Shown: in pieces, positions 63,151 through 64,000 of the stretch | Layout: every line of letters starts with the position of its first letter | How positions within the stretch are numbered: the stretch's first letter is position 1 | Notes under the pieces: generated by a model | Databases searched by the model: none | What the model saw: only the letters and a program-made list of their open reading frames with translations | Told to the model about the DNA's origin: nothing | Source: Vibrio sp. JC009 | Lineage (GTDB): Bacteria > Pseudomonadota > Gammaproteobacteria > Enterobacterales > Vibrionaceae | Reading direction: 5' to 3' | Assembly: GCF_029016485.1 (NCBI RefSeq) | Contig: NZ_CP092106.1 | Coordinates: forward strand, 1,674,001-1,738,000 | Length of the DNA stretch: 64,000 nucleotides | Position numbers and translations under genes: made by a program

Positions 63151-64000
63151 TTATTGATAGTTCGATAAAATAACTGAGAAATCTTCTTTATTATTTAGCT
63201 CACCTTTTCGCATATCATACTCGTATACATCTTTGCGATAATTTATATAGCCCGATTGATACCAGGCAGTCTGATAAATAATGGATACCGGGATAGACTT
63301 TTTCATAGGGATCGACACTTTTTCATTGCTCTCTTTCACCTCAATAAGGTCGGATTTGATTCCCTGAGTCTCCAGAAGAATGCTGGCAAACTTCTCTGCA
63401 TGCTGAATCCTGATACAGCCGGAGCTGTAAGTTCTGGTGTCGGTATCAAACAGGTATTTTGAAGGAGTGTCGTGCAGATAGATCGCATGATTATTTGGCG
63501 TATTAAATTTGTAATACCCCAGCGCATTACGCGCCCCCGCATCCTGACGAACCTGATAGGGAAAGTAGGTATCCTCGGTATAGTTTTGCCACTCTATGGT
63601 GGTGGGGTCGACTTCCTCACCGTCATAACCATTTTTCAGAATCTTAAAATGGAAGTTCTCAAGGTATGTCAGGTCATGTTGTATCTTAGGGAGCAGATCT
63701 TCATAGAAAATTTTTTTCGGCACATTCCAGGTTGGATTCACCACCATAGAATAAAGCCGGATATTCATTATTGGTGTTTTGCGCTCCTGTTGTCCCACAA
63801 TCACTTTGGCGCTGAACACAGGTTCGCCTTCATGCCAGTAAGAAAGATTAAACCCCGGTACATTCACCACAATAAGCGAGTCACGTTTCTTTGGTACCAG
63901 CCGGGCCCTTTCTGCATTGATTGCCAGCGATCTCAGCCTGTCCTCAAGCGGGAAATTAAGCCAGCCCAGCGTATTTTCGCCAATGATCCCGTCCACTTTT
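63151..64000 (-). CDS. ycbB: L,D-transpeptidase YcbB/LdtD (partial, C-terminal part)
   Basis: The frame is open to the right window edge; only the C-terminal 282 or so residues are visible. They contain the end of a peptidoglycan-binding region (DGIIGENTLGWLN), the YkuD catalytic domain with a capping insertion, and the catalytic motif IYLHDTPSKYLF...SSGCIRIQ with the nucleophilic cysteine. LdtD makes 3-3 cross-links between meso-diaminopimelate residues in the periplasm, bypassing penicillin-binding transpeptidases. Followed by ycbK and ycbL on the same strand. Confidence 0.93.
   Translation of the reverse strand, partial: KVDGIIGENTLGWLNFPLEDRLRSLAINAERARLVPKKRDSLIVVNVPGFNLSYWHEGEPVFSAKVIVGQQERKTPIMNIRLYSMVVNPTWNVPKKIFYEDLLPKIQHDLTYLENFHFKILKNGYDGEEVDPTTIEWQNYTEDTYFPYQVRQDAGARNALGYYKFNTPNNHAIYLHDTPSKYLFDTDTRTYSSGCIRIQHAEKFASILLETQGIKSDLIEVKESNEKVSIPMKKSIPVSIIYQTAWYQSGYINYRKDVYEYDMRKGELNNKEDFSVILSNYQ

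Noticed and set aside
1..64000. tRNA and rRNA genes
   Set aside because: I looked for tRNA-like cloverleaf segments ending in CCA and for rRNA-like sequence in the intergenic regions and saw none; this is a by-eye check only.

Overview
The window reads as a chromosomal segment of a marine gammaproteobacterium, most likely a Vibrio or close relative (Vibrionaceae). This is inferred from gene neighbourhoods (ycjX-ycjF-tyrR, pabB-nudL, asnS then aspC, ycbB-ycbK-ycbL), from many large c-di-GMP and chemotaxis genes, and from small proteins of Vibrio type. No database search was possible.

Layout. 1-12.3 kb: a partial NAD-dependent epimerase; a hybrid histidine kinase with two periplasmic solute-binding domains, overlapping its response regulator; a clan GH-Q (GH94-like) phosphorylase behind two LacI-type operator palindromes, one inside a perfect 40-bp palindrome; then a small protein, a medium-chain dehydrogenase that has lost its catalytic zinc ligands, and a diguanylate cyclase. 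12.5-22.3 kb: a hemerythrin-PAS-GGDEF-EAL protein, a chemoreceptor, a small outer-membrane barrel, HrpA and an unknown protein. 22.3-30.2 kb: a TauE-type permease, a TerB protein, a 3'-5' exonuclease, and a three-gene DUF2760/Hsp70/Hsp70 cluster behind a possible sigma-32 promoter. 30.8-41.8 kb: DUF2947-like protein, RimJ-like acetyltransferase, TyrR, YcjF, YcjX, class I fumarase, PabB, NudL and a GNAT enzyme. 42.1-47.8 kb: a signalling operon of an orphan binding lipoprotein, a hybrid kinase and an HD-GYP regulator. 47.9-56.8 kb: AsnS, AspC, a cNMP/CBS/DUF294 protein with a DnaQ-like exonuclease, and a BCCT transporter. 61.2-64 kb: a small winged-helix protein, YcbL, YcbK and partial YcbB.

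Mobile DNA is the most interesting layer. Five insertion sequences of two IS110/IS1111-type elements are present (three identical IS-A, two identical IS-B). Their 3' non-coding ends carry, in matching order, short segments that pair with target and donor sequences on both sides of a dinucleotide core, as expected for bridge RNA (seekRNA). Both elements land at neighbouring positions of one dispersed palindromic repeat; in the 58.4-61.1 kb nest, removing one IS-B and one IS-A restores a single continuous repeat. In both elements the transposase ribosome-binding site lies in an inverted repeat with the element terminus. A separate family of about 263-bp MITEs (five copies, two truncated or decayed) has ends nearly identical to the Tn5/IS50 outside end; one copy has a perfect 9-bp target duplication.

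Functionally the chromosome part is dominated by sensing: two hybrid kinases coupled to GGDEF-like or HD-GYP regulators, a hemerythrin redox or oxygen sensor on c-di-GMP, a free diguanylate cyclase and a chemoreceptor. The rest is housekeeping metabolism, aminoacylation and envelope maintenance.
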